Of a DNA stretch of 64,000 bases, positions 22,541-33,823 are shown in pieces. Below the pieces are notes generated by a model, which was given only the letters and a program-made list of their open reading frames with translations, searched no databases and was not told the DNA's origin. The translations under genes and the position numbers were made by a program. The stretch covers positions 310,001-374,000 of the forward strand of contig CM007992.1 of assembly GCA_002189035.1 (NCBI GenBank), in the 5' to 3' direction. How positions within the stretch are numbered: position 1 is the stretch's first letter; each line of letters starts with the position of its first letter. This stretch comes from Utricularia gibba (Eukaryota; Streptophyta; Magnoliopsida; Lamiales; Lentibulariaceae).

Positions 22541-24275
22541 TCACTGAACATTGCGCAGGATCAAGCCTTCAAAAACACTGTAGAGGTCCTTGTTCTCAAG
22601 GCCAAATATTTCATCAGCCTTCCTTAAAGTTTCCTGTGTCCATATAAAGAGCAGAGCAGGAGAAAAAAGACAGATTCAAGCTTGGAATGCACGAGGGGAG
22701 ATCGTTTTGCAGAACAAAAGCATATACAGGTACCTCCTTTGTTTGTTTGTGGGAGTTGAGCTCTTTGACATTGTTCAGAAACTCTCCAAACTGCTCGTAA
22801 GAGAGTCGATTTCTGATGGAGTAAACAAGTTCTCAGATAAGGAATGCTAAGCAGTTTTAGGAGACACTCACAAGATCAAGATTTTGCCGTATATTATCAT
22901 TATAAATGAAACTGGGAAGGAAGTTCTGTCACTTGAGAACTCATTCACATCACACCAACAAAGACATTGTCTGTGGTGTAATGAGGAGGAACTACCTGAC
23001 AAGGCGGAAAAATTCTTTCCCATCGACACGGGTTTTTCCTGCGATGAGACAACCAGATACAGTAAATATAGGAGGTAGCAATAGACTCTGAGAAAGTACA
23101 CAACTTGCCTGAAGGTGCAGATGAACCCATCAAAGTCTTGTCATCAGAGAAGCTCCTGGAGGATGATATTGAGATAGAGTGTCTTCTTGTTGGAGATAAA
23201 TTTGGTGGCGTCCTTAAAGGAGAGAGGTTGGGAGGTGTAAGAATAGGTGTGCTTTTTTGGGATTTAAGCGACGCCCGCGGCCTTGCAGCTGAGAGGCAGC
23301 CAATGGAGCTTAAGTGACAACTGAACATTCAAGGAGCTAGAGAGAGAACTGAGAAAAGAAACTACTTACTCTCACCTTCAGTGCCTTCTTTACCTACGGC
23401 ATCAGAGAACTGGCTTTGGGGTAACACAGCATCATTTTCTGAAAGGCAAACAACCATAATATTATAGCATAATTGTGTCAGAATTTTGGAACTAACAGCA
23501 GTGCATTTTTTTAGTCTTAATCGGGGGAGTTGGATCAAGCTTCCGAACCATCGATGCGCGCAGGTGCCGACTTTCGAGCACTAGCCTGTTGAAAAATATT
23601 GGAAATGAGCAGCTCAATGAGGCTGCTAAAAATAACAGAATGCAAATGCAGTAATATCTGAGAATGGAAGAGGCTTGTTCAACTTACAGGATTATCTTCA
23701 TCTTCTTGCAGTGATTTCATCAGCGTCTTTCTGAACACTTCCAACTGCAAAGACCCAAGAGTAAGTTGCTTCCCACAAAAACCGCACATCCAACTTCTAA
23801 GGATTTCATTACACTGATCCAAACCGGAGTCTCCTTTGATTCGAAAGAGCATAAATTTGTTAACGAAAGGATACCTTAGCAACATCCCTATTCAACTGTT
23901 TCACAGTACTGCTAAGCTGCTCATTCTCCCGCACCAACTTCTCCTACATATGAGTGAAGTTCAAGAATTCAAGCAAAAAAACATGAACCCATTTATAAAG
24001 TAAGGTGATTTTAGAACCTTTTCTTTCTGAGCTGCGTCGAGCTTCTCCGCCGCAGTGCTGAGCGACTCCAGCTTCTCTTCCAAACCAGAAATAACATCAT
24101 CCCGTTCAGCAAGCTGCTGCCGGAGTTCATAAATCACTGATTCCAACTCATCAACGCGCCTAGAGAGAGCAATTGATGTAATCTTGCGAGCAACATCCAG
24201 CTGCTCAAATGGGTCTGCTGGCAGAACCTCCAGCAGCTCATCAGGGAGGTCGAATTTCAGAGACCCTTTCGCCAT
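22541..24275 (-). CDS. At4g15545-like coiled-coil protein
   Basis: A multi-exon minus-strand gene, stop TGA at 22541-22543. Exon 1 encodes MAKGSLKFDLPDELLEVLPADPFEQLDVARKITSIAL, the conserved N-terminal block of this plant family. A coiled coil follows (DELESVIYELRQQLAERDDVISGLEEKLESL, then RENEQLSSTVKQLNRDVAKLEVFRKTLMKSLQEDED). Next is a Ser/Pro-rich part (TPPNLSPLRTPPNLSPTRRHSIS) and a C-terminal domain (GKTRVDGKEFFR, then LSYEQFGEFLNNVKELNSHKQ, ETLRKADEIFGLENKDLYSVFEGL). In-frame Met codons at 24278 and 24293 are alternative starts. The molecular function of the family is not established. Internal exon borders between 23100 and 23700 were not all resolved. Confidence 0.85.
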
Positions 24276-24785
24276 CATATCCTTTGCTATCATCTTGGTT
24301 CCATTCAATGCACAACCATATATATTTTCCTTGTGTTTTTTACTGGGTTTTTCATAGAATCCTTGCAAATGAACGCCATCCACAAATCCTTCTCAACACG
24401 TTATTCTCCTGATATGGGAAGTGATTCAGCGTCTTACTGTTCGGTGAAAGACCCGCATTACCCGCAAACAAAAGCTGTAAATCACCCAACAATTGATACA
24501 TTGCAAAACTCCAACACCGCAAACTCCGCAGAACAATTGAGCAGAAACTCCAGTTACCAAAAGAAAAAAAGAAAAACCGCCGGCGCATTCGCCAAATTCC
24601 AAAAGTAAAGGAAAAGGATATGCTCGAGCTTCGAGGAGCCAATTGCAGTGAAAAAGCTAGAAAACGAAAAATCTCCTCCTGATTCAAAATGGGCCGGGCC
24701 CAAGCAGATTCTTTAAATTAGGCCAACATCGGCAAAGCATGTACAAAAGCCTGTCTGATCATGGGCCTTGGGTAGCCCATTTTGT
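24276..24785. other. Upstream region of the coiled-coil gene and PPR 3' UTR
   Basis: Contains GGGCCGGGCCC and GGGCC motifs at about 24690-24770, likely site II promoter elements for the leftward coiled-coil gene. No coding gene. Confidence 0.45.
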
Positions 24786-27140
24786 TCATCGTCTATGCAT
24801 CGTTCTGATGAGAGCCGTTACCTCTTCGATCTGCTGTTGGGTGGAGCAGGAAGACAACAGAACTCTTGCAGTTCCTCCATCAGGGTAACAGCCACTGTCG
24901 ATCATCTCCTCGAATATCTCCAGACATCTGTTGAACCGTTTCTTCCGGGAGTACCCACCCAATCGAGAAGTCCATGTAACCACATCTGCCTCCAAGTTCT
25001 TGCTCTCAACGCACGAGAAAACTTCTTCCATTTTGTCGATGAAGCCGGCTTGGCCGTAGATGTTGATCAAGATGTTGTAAGTGCTGATATCTGGGGTGCA
25101 TGCTCCATTCTCCATTGCAGACAACAGTTGCTCCATTTTGTCGAATTGACCTAAACGGCCGTACAAGTTGAGCATGGTGTTGAGGATGAAGGTGTCCGGT
25201 TGGAGGCCGATTTTTTGCATGTCGCTGAGTATCGCTTCGCATTTCGACAGGTTACTCTGTTTTGCATAGGCTGATAACAGCAGCATGTGGGATTTCATGG
25301 TGGGTTCGATGTGCAGGCGCTTCATTTCGTCGAAAACGGCTTGTGCTCCTGGGATGCAGCTTCTGTAAGGAAAAGGGCCTTTCTTTCTTCGGCTTAGTAT
25401 GCTTTGATTGCACTGAAAGTGAAGAGATACCTTCATGGAGACCTGCTCTCCCATAGGCATCAAGAATGATGTTGTAAGATGCTCTGTCTGGGTCACACCC
25501 CATTTGCTGCATCAGGGAGAAGATCTCCGCAGCGCCGTATGGATAGCCGCCTCGGCTGCGAATACATTCCTTGGTGTCCATGGAGAGTGGCAGTGCCTCA
25601 TTAACAAGGGTAGGTAACAGGCTGGTTTGATAGTTACCTGTAAGCTTCGATGAGGGCATTGTAAGCATACACGTCTGGCTCATGCCCTGCCTCCTGGAGT
25701 TGTTCGAAAATCTCTTCTGCTTTTTCGCATAGCCCATCTCTAGCAAATGCATTCATCATGGCAGTGTAAGTGCAGATGTTTGGCTTGCATTTTCGATTCT
25801 GCATCTCGTTGAATACTTCTAAGGCCATATGGGATCTGTTCTCCTGAACCAGGCACAATTTGGTGAACAAGCAGAGGTGCAAACATCAGAAAAGATCCGT
25901 GAACATTCACCTTCCCGTAGATGTTGATGATCATGGTGTAGGTATCAGCATTTGGCTCACAGTTTTCTCTCTTCATTCTCTGGAAGACCGCAAGAGCTTG
26001 CTCAGACTTTCTCCCCTTCACAAGCCCCTCAATGTAAGCATTGTACACGATGGTGCCTAGATCATGACCAAAAGAAACCACTAATGTTTCATCATTTCTC
26101 AGTTTGGGACTCCTCACACTGTTGGCAACATAAAGAAGACATACTTGGCGGAAACCGGTTCCTGCGCATCTCTGCAAAAACAGTTTCGGAATGCCCCACC
26201 AAGCCACACCTACTGTAAGCTTTTAGAAGAAGTGCATATGTGTCTTCTGTGGGAATGCATCGAGCTTCAAGAAGCTCATGGTAAGTGGATTCTGCCTTCT
26301 TGAAGTTCAGTTTTTGTCCAAACGCCTCTATCAGAAGATTGTAGCAAATCACATCAGGCCTATATCGGCTCCTCCCCAGTATCCACTCACACACCTGAAA
26401 ATGTGCAGGTTCAACTTCACAGAACCGGAGGAGCAAGAATGGAGAACCTGTTATGTACCAGTATTATAGAATCCCATTCTTTGCTGAGACGAAAGCGAAC
26501 GCACAAGCTGATCAGATCGTCCCAAGTTGTGTTTGTGGGAGCCAGTCTGTCTAATGAAGGCCATACTTTAGCAGCATCTTCCTCCTCCTGAACAAAGCTG
26601 AAGATCTCCTGTGCAGCAGGGCTTAACACCGGGAAGATTCCATCAACAAATCCGGAACCATATTTCCATCCTCGCCCCCTCAGCGAACCACCTGCACAAC
26701 AATGAAGGCTCTTCAGGTACAGAACCATAGAGAAACTGTGGACCCAATGACTGGATTTTCTTTTTCACAGCAACTAGTCTGGAGAAGGGATGTACACCTT
26801 TTTTCCTAGAAACCTTTTTGTGATCGAAGTGTCTGAATCTGCCATCTTTGTCAATGTAAAAGCTGTCCTTTTTCAACTCCGCAGACTCAGGGGCTCCATC
26901 TTTGGCTCTGCACTTGAAGCCACACTCGTAGTTTCTTACCTTCGTAGTAAGGTAATTTGTGGGGCATTTGACAGACAACCTGCAGAATGAAAATCGAATC
27001 TTTGTGATGAAAAGAAACAGAATGGAGCGAAAGTTAGGAGATGAAACAGGGGGGTTTACATGAAAGCTTCTGTGGAAGCTAATGGTGAAGAAGAACTGGA
27101 AGGGAAGAAGATAACATGAGAAGCGCGGCCCACGTATCAT
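24786..27140 (-). CDS. P-class pentatricopeptide repeat protein, At2g35130 type
   Basis: A minus-strand gene split by several introns, stop TGA at 24786-24788. The N-terminal part (from 27140) is Phe/Ser/Arg-rich and acid-poor, consistent with an organelle transit peptide, followed by a Lys-rich linker. Then come PPR motifs of about 35 residues: RPDVICYNLLIEAFGQK, PTEDTYALLLKAYSRCGL, GTIVYNAYIEGLVKG, PNADTYTMIINIYGK, PNICTYTAMMNAFARDGLCEKAEEIF, PDRASYNIILDAYGRAGLHE, PDTFILNTMLNLYGRLGQ, PDISTYNILINIYGQAG and PDVVTWTSRLGGYSRKK. It ends TALIRTMHRR. There are no E or DYW domains, so it is probably an RNA-binding stability or processing factor rather than an editing factor. Order and wording of the repeats match Arabidopsis At2g35130 closely. 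The start codon is the least certain part. Confidence 0.9.
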
Positions 27141-28090
27141 CTTTTGTGATCAAATTTTTTATTATTTTTTCTCGCCAAGAAAATTAAATTACAAAATAAA
27201 AACTAAAACTTTAAGCCAGCTCCCTTCATTTCAAACCAGGACCAGAGCAAAACGGTAACTCAGATGGCTCTTTGAGACTGTCGGCGTCTTCCTCCGCCAC
27301 CTTCCGACGGGAACCGTCTTCCTCTTCGGATTTATCGGCCAGTTTGATAAGGTGGCTGGCTCCTATCAGGTGTTGTGATCGTGTTCTATGGCCTTAGCTG
27401 CTTCATTTCTACGTTCACTGATAATCACACCGACGGTGAAGGGAAAAAGCGGCGCGGATCGCAACGAACGTCGGGATGTGGCCTGGCCCCCATGGAGAAG
27501 ACCTGTCACTTTACAGACTCAGAGTTGGAGATTTCATGCAAGCATTTTTTGCTTTGATAGTTTTTCATCTTGTGGCCCTTCGAATTTCATGGGTATCTCT
27601 TGTCGAAGCAGTAGGTCCTGATCAGGGTGCTGCCTCCGGTGATCGGATCAGCTGCCCGACAATATTCTTCATGTTTCCTAACATAAACCATGATACAGGA
27701 CACCCATCCTCCATAGAGATCTGATCCAGAATCTACAGGCTAAAATCGTGCAAAATGTCAAGTGTAGATTATGTTGCATGTCAGTGGTGTTTGATTAGAA
27801 GAAGAACGAAGTGGTTCCAACGGTCGAGATCTTCAAAGATATCGTGATGAGCAACATTGCTTCATGGGATTGTGTTAAGCATAATATGAGGAGCACCTGT
27901 ACGTTATCAGAAACAAACGAGTTTATTCCATGAAACAGGGAACTGATGTACAGATCAAGGCTGTACACAAGTCCTTCTCTTCTTCCTTTTCTGGTTCTTT
28001 GTGGTTTGCATCCATCAAAACAAAACATTTATGGTGATACCATCATCACACACCATTATTGAGTAACCTGTTGCACAAGGAACAAAACAC
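27141..28090. other. Spacer with an unexplained short open frame
   Basis: Right part (27.8-28.09 kb) is probably the 3' UTR of the RING gene. At 27388-27621 (+) an open frame starts MALAASFLRSLIITPTVKGK, Arg/Ser-rich and transit-peptide-like, and would share a promoter with the PPR gene, but no conserved domain follows. It may be a truncated gene or a non-coding transcript. Confidence 0.25.
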
Positions 28091-31016
28091 TCATGAGACA
28101 GCATAGCGTACACAGATGCGTCTCTCAATTGGGCTTCGGCACGAGGGGCAGTACTGCATTCCCTTCTTCTCATGGAGCTCATTGCACATGGTGCAGACCA
28201 CTTGATGAGCACAAGGCAGGAAAACAACAGACATCTCCTCTGACAAGCACATTACACATTCCCTTTCTCGTTTCACACTCCAGATGTCTTGGGAGTAGGT
28301 GTTGGCGACTGGCCTTGAAGCACTGGAGAGAGATGAATCTTTGACGGGTGGAGTCTCCGTGGCGTATGTGGCCTTCGAGGAATAACTGCCATCTATGCCT
28401 CTTCTAAGTTCGGCTATTCTTGATGAGTCAGTCCTCAACCGGATCAGGGAAATTTCTTTCTCAAGCCTCTCAATGTCTTCTTTGTACTTCTGTAGGTTGC
28501 TTTCAGCTGTTGATTTGATTGCTTCTTCCTTGGACCGGGTTGATGCTTCAATTTGTTCCCGTTCTTTCTGAACATGAGTAACCTGTGCCAGCAAATCATC
28601 CTTTGCCTTCTGTTCCTGATCCAATTTACCCTGTAACATAAAACACAGCAACGTGAATGTACTAATCGGTGCTGCAAGCTGAAACCACTTTTGTCCCATA
28701 GTTTAATGCAACAAAAAAGGTAGAAACTGATAGTTGAATGTAGTTCAAGGGCTATATTATGCTCTTTCTCTTGCAAGCTTACCCCTAGATCAGCTCAAAT
28801 ACGTTTCAACAAGGTTCCCATCTATGACCAAGAAAATAGCATACCTCAACGTGAGCTAGAGAACTTTTTGCTACCAATAGGAGCTGCTGGATATGCATTA
28901 GATTCATGTTTTCAGCTGAAAGGTCCTCTTGGAGAATTTTCTTCTGCTTCTCCCATGACTGAATTTCCATCAGAGTCTTCTTTTCCCTCTCTGCCGCCTC
29001 ATGACAATTCGCAGCTGATTTTGCAGCGTATAATTTTGAATTCTCCATTTCTCTCCTCAACAAAATATTCTCAGATTCAAGCCTTCGCACGGCAGCAGTT
29101 GCTCGTTCCACCTGCCCACTGGCCTTACTCAGAGCATTTTTCATCTCAGAAAGCTTTTTTGAGGTATTCTCCTCCAATGCTAGCTTTTCTTTCTTCAGCC
29201 TCTCCACTTCTTCCTTCTCTTGCCTAAGAGTTTTTAGCTCTGCTTTGTCCTTTCCCAGTCTTCGAGCCGCCTGCATGATCTTCTGATTTGCCCACTCCGT
29301 CCATTCTTGTACCTGATCCTGTAATGCTCTGGCTCTAGGCACTAGCTTCATGATTATCTCCTCCTTTCTGTCATGGGAAAGCCACTGCCTAAGAGACTTG
29401 GCATCCGAGGAACTAAGGAACTCCGGATTAGGAACCTCAACATTGCAGCCCACAGGCATTGCTGCATCGATTCTTTTGGCAGGGAATGACAAAGAGAGCT
29501 CAGTGTCAGCAGCAGGTAATGATGGAACAGTGTTAACAGGGAACATATTCGCATTAGATGAGATATTTGATGTGTGCAAGGAAGAGTGGAGCTCGCCATT
29601 GTCAAGACCAAATGCTGGTGTAGCAGATAATCCATTGGTTGCAGGAAGTGTACGATTATCACTCTCCTGTGGCAAATCTAATCCAACTCCCTTGTTACTA
29701 CTGAAAGGTGCATTCTTAGAATTTAAGCCAGTGGACTCTGCAACCCCTTTAAGCTTCTTATCCAAAGTGAGGCCACCAAAACAGCTGAGTCTGCTGCCAT
29801 TTCTGAGAGCACTTTTAGAACCATAAGAGCGGTAGTGCTTCTCAAGGTGCATCGACTTCTGACGCAATATGTGATCTCTTTTGGCAATCCCAGAAACTTT
29901 TCTATTGCTCGAAGTTTTCTCATCGGCACCTGAAGCATGGGATGTTCCTCCTACACTGAAAGTCTTCTCCTTAAGGCTTGGGGAAAAATTTTGAGACTCA
30001 TTTTCAGGAACTTGTCCATTCAAACTGAAAGACGACTTCAGAGACAAGTTGGAACCACCTGCTGTCTTAAGTGCCTCAGAATGAAAGTTATGCACACTTT
30101 GCAATGAAGCCGAGTTCGAAGGTGCTGAAGGGAAACCATAGGCATGATCATTTGTCTTAAAGGGAACTGCATTACCAAGATCAAAACTTTTGGGATCTGT
30201 TTTTGGATGGGGAGCAGTGACAATAACACTCGTCGCATCAGAGGGCCTATCACTCAGAAAACTGCCTAAAGAATCGCAATCCATGGCACAAGCATGCGAG
30301 ATGTTCATGTCGCATATCAGCAAGCACCACATTGCATCACCAGTGCTGAAGAAGGGGCGGACCTCCCTTAAAAGACAAACCAACTCTGCCAATATATATT
30401 TCTCCATCTGTTGCAAATCCTCGAAGGGGTGGTCCGCAGAAGGTCCAATTTCTTGGCCACTACTAAGGAATGCCAATGTATTCTCTGCTAAATTTGACAC
30501 TGTGTCTTTACACCCATACCAAAGTCCAGGACGCAGAATGGCCTTAGTAGCAACATCTTCACTGTAACCACTAGCAACTATTTTCTTGATTGCACTCCTG
30601 AAAATTGTGTCCAGGTTGCTCAAAACAATACCTTCTAGCTCAGATTCTGTAACGTCACTCCAATCAGCATCATGAAAATCGTCAGTAGATGCATCCATCT
30701 CCTCTCGAGGCTGGCTCATGCCTGCTTCAGATGTTGCCATAGAACAAGACAAACCAAGGTCAAGTTTCAAAAGTTCAGAGTTGTCTTGGTTCAAACAACA
30801 TACGTCACATCTACTGTGCCCATGGTTCTCAAACTTTTCAGCTGTAAATTCAAAACTGCCTCGTTCATTTAGGGGCGAAGGGGTAGCCTTCATGGGATCC
30901 GCCAGTGGTGGATCTGCCCGGAATTTTCTCTTATTCCGACTCCCTTTATCTTGCATAGTGATCGCAGAAATTTGTGAGGGATTACTGCTACAGGCCTTGG
31001 CAATCATCGACGCCAT
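28091..31016 (-). CDS. RING-type E3 ubiquitin ligase, RF298/RF4-like
   Basis: Exon 1 is 28845-31016 and exon 2 is 28091-28630, joined at VE/GK in phase 0; about 903 residues. The start at 31016 (MASMIAKACSSN) follows a leader-intron acceptor (TGCAG). The N-terminal half has the plant-specific block DWSDVTESELEGIVLSNLDTIF, AIKKIVASGYSEDVATKAILRPG and DTVSNLAENTLAFL. The middle is Ser-rich and low complexity. From about residue 530 a long coiled coil runs (LVPRARALQDQVQEWTEWAN onward, through the exon junction). The C-terminal C3HC4 RING is CVMCLSEEMSVVFLPCAHQV followed by CTMCNELHEKKGMQYCPSCR. This order matches the putative E3 ligases RF298 and RF4. Ubiquitin ligase activity is expected; substrates are unknown. 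Confidence 0.93.
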
Positions 31017-31663
31017 ATTTACCCTGCACATATAAGGCATTCACCAATTCCTAAATTAACAATGAACTTCGTGGAGTACAATCAAACAAAACTTGGATAT
31101 CATGAATAAACACATCTGATCATCACGGATGAATGAGCAATCAAAACACCACCTATACATCAGCAAACTAGCTAACACACTGCTAAAATTTGTGGCACCA
31201 ATTGCATCTCACTGAAAACTACTGCCGAGAGATACAGAAACATTTTCAGAATTGAAAACTGCAAGAACTCAATGACCGCAAAGAAAAACAACCCGGGTGC
31301 AAGGAAAAAAAATTCCTGATCACAATATCCTCAACATCTCGATTTACCCCCCATCGCAAGATCGATATAGCAACAAATGGAGAAAGCCCAGAGTCCCAAA
31401 ACGCAAATCGAATCATGATAACCATCGTGAGGATCCATGAGAAGAAATCGATCAAATTTATAGCTTTTTCAACAATCCTTGCCACACTCGAACCATCCAT
31501 TCCTACCGTAATCAACTTTACAGTAATCGAACGATGTACAAAACTAGAAGAGGCGACAGTAGTCAGATTATGAATACGGATAGCAGTCTCTGGCTGCTCC
31601 GTTTTCCCCTTTCGTTCTCTCTTCTCTTCACCCTTCTCAATTCTCTCACCTTTTTTTCACCAT

Positions 31664-31673
31664 TATATATATA
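31664..31673 (-). promoter_or_regulatory. TATA box of the RING E3 gene
   Basis: TATATATATA in the minus orientation, upstream of a CT-rich leader (31600-31655 reads as GA-rich on the minus strand). A leader intron separates it from the ATG at 31016. Confidence 0.5.
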
Positions 31674-31699
31674 CCAATTAGAATAACTGCCTCTGGAAG

Positions 31700-33823
31700 A
31701 GCATTCAATGCCCATCTCGAAATTGCGGGGATATTAAAAATGAAAACACCATTAATTCATCCGCTTACTGTTCTTCCCATTAAGGCTGAGCTTGAGTTTG
31801 TCATTATCTACCCTAAGCAGTGAAAAGAATATTGCCAAACTCTAGTAAAGATCAAATTTTGGTTTTGCATTCCATTATGGCAGACACTGACAACGACGGA
31901 GATTGAATTTAATGCGAAAATGCCATGATCCAAGTTAATCAATACATGATTTGCAGCGGCTATATATTATCTAGAGCGTTTTGGTTTCCTCTCCATAGCC
32001 CACCAAATTTCATCAGACAAATCATCAGCACGCGCGCAGTGGAATGTGGGTTCAATTTGGGAGTGAAAAAAACTGAACTTTCTGGTCGCCGGATGGCGCC
32101 GGGCCATACTCGATTCCACGGCCGCCGCCGCCGGGTTGTTACTTGAGATTATGTTCTGATGTCTCACTTTCACCCGGGAAGAGGGGAATACACAGTTTAT
32201 TATTGTGTTGGACCGATCTCCCTTTCAAACTCTGCACCAGCGTCAAAAGACGCAAACGAAGACCAATTCAGAAAAGAAAATGAGGAAAATTATTATGTTG
32301 TAACGGTAGGGCTTGTGATGCAATTCCTCTGTCCGCTTCGTTTGTGTTTGAGTTTCGGTGCTCCGTGAGCTTCTCTCGATTTGGCTGTACAATGCCAGAT
32401 CTTTGCATCCATTGCAGAGGAGCAAAAACTGATCAAACTCATGGAGATTTAGAGGTCCCATCTGCGGGAATTGTGTGAGCTTTATTCTGCATCGGCAAAA
32501 TTCGACAGGTAAACCTCTACTTCTTAATGTTCACTTGAGTTAACGCTTTGGTATATATTCATGTTTCTCTGTTATGGTTCTCGGGGTCTTTCGCTTGGAG
32601 ATTCAACTCATCGGTGGTTATCAAATGAAAGATTGTTGTTTTTTTATACCTTTTTTACTTGCACGATGGAAATGTTGGCTTTTGATTCTGATAGAATGTT
32701 GTCGTATGGTTAGGCTGTTAATTCCTAATCCCAATCTCTCGTAGATTATTGATGATGCATGCAGATCCTGATACGATTAGGGAAGCTTCAGGGCAGAAGC
32801 AGCAGCAGTAAGTGTTTCAACTTTCAAAGAACAATGGCTGTTCAGATGATGATACAGAGTCTACGATGGAACCACACGCGGGTAGAGTTTGATTCCGCTG
32901 GGGAGGCACAAGAATTTTTCAATCTTTATGCATCAGAGGTTAGGTTCAAAAGGAGGAATGGCAACTTTGAAGATCAAGAACTGATGGTTCAGTAATCTCA
33001 GGAAGATTTGCGTGTTCAAGGGAGGGATTTCAAACAAATTGGAGCCCAAAATTTTAAAACAGGAAACTGAATACCATATTATCAAGATCAAATTTTGACA
33101 ACTCCCATCTACGAGAATCATATCTATTTCGGTAGCAACAGGATCAAAATTTCAGATTTTGGCACTATACACGTCTCTCCAACTCGTAAGATGATTCGAG
33201 TTTGTTGAATACCATGTGTCCATTAACTGCCGCTGCCGGATGAAGTGATCCTACAACGAGGTTCTTGGGGTTGATGTAGGAGATTTTAAGTAGGAGTTGC
33301 CAGGTTGCTGCCTTCAATAGGCCAGCTCTGTAGGCCATAGTGGATAGTGGACCACTTGTTGATGCATTCAACGATTCCTTTACTGTCTCAATTTACTGAT
33401 GTCGAACAACACCTCAACACTACCAGGTAGAGTCAGCCAGCCTCATTTGGTTGACTATTGGAATCAATTAAAAATGAAACAGAAACTCCTGATGGTGGTC
33501 ATTATTTTTCAAGTTTTAATTTTTTTTATCTTTTGTGATATAAAACGGGAAAAATGGCTCTAGACAAAAAGGTAATACAGACAACACGGCAGTTCTTGAT
33601 TGCTGTCATATGTTGGCGAACGAGATGTTCACTTAAATCGAAATATAGTCAGCAGTATCTGTTTCCTTTTTGAGAAAGCAACTTGCAATTTGTGTTCGTC
33701 ACTTTTATTTCTGATTCTCGAGGGACGGGAAATCGCTATTTTGCGCGGTGTTTGCCCGTTTGTTTGTTTTCTCGAAGAAAAGAAGGTGGGTGGTGAAGAA
33801 GATCTTGCTTGACTTGAATCTCT
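31700..33823. other. Spacer with a FAR1-like fragment
   Basis: Divergent promoter region between the RING gene (-) and the alpha/beta hydrolase gene (+). A short + open frame resembles the start of a FAR1 domain (separate entry). The remainder shows no gene; part is likely the hydrolase leader. Confidence 0.4.
32834..32995 (+). pseudogene. Short FAR1/FRS-like fragment
   Basis: From ATG 32834 the frame reads MAVQMMIQSLRW then VEFDSAGEAQEFFNLYASEV and RFKRRNG, close to the first part of a FAR1 DNA-binding domain (F-x-S-x-x-E-A-x-x-F-Y-x-x-Y-A). It stops after 53 residues with no zinc-ligand Cys/His. FAR1/FRS genes derive from MULE transposases, so this may be a gene relic or a captured exon. 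Too short to be certain. Confidence 0.35.
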
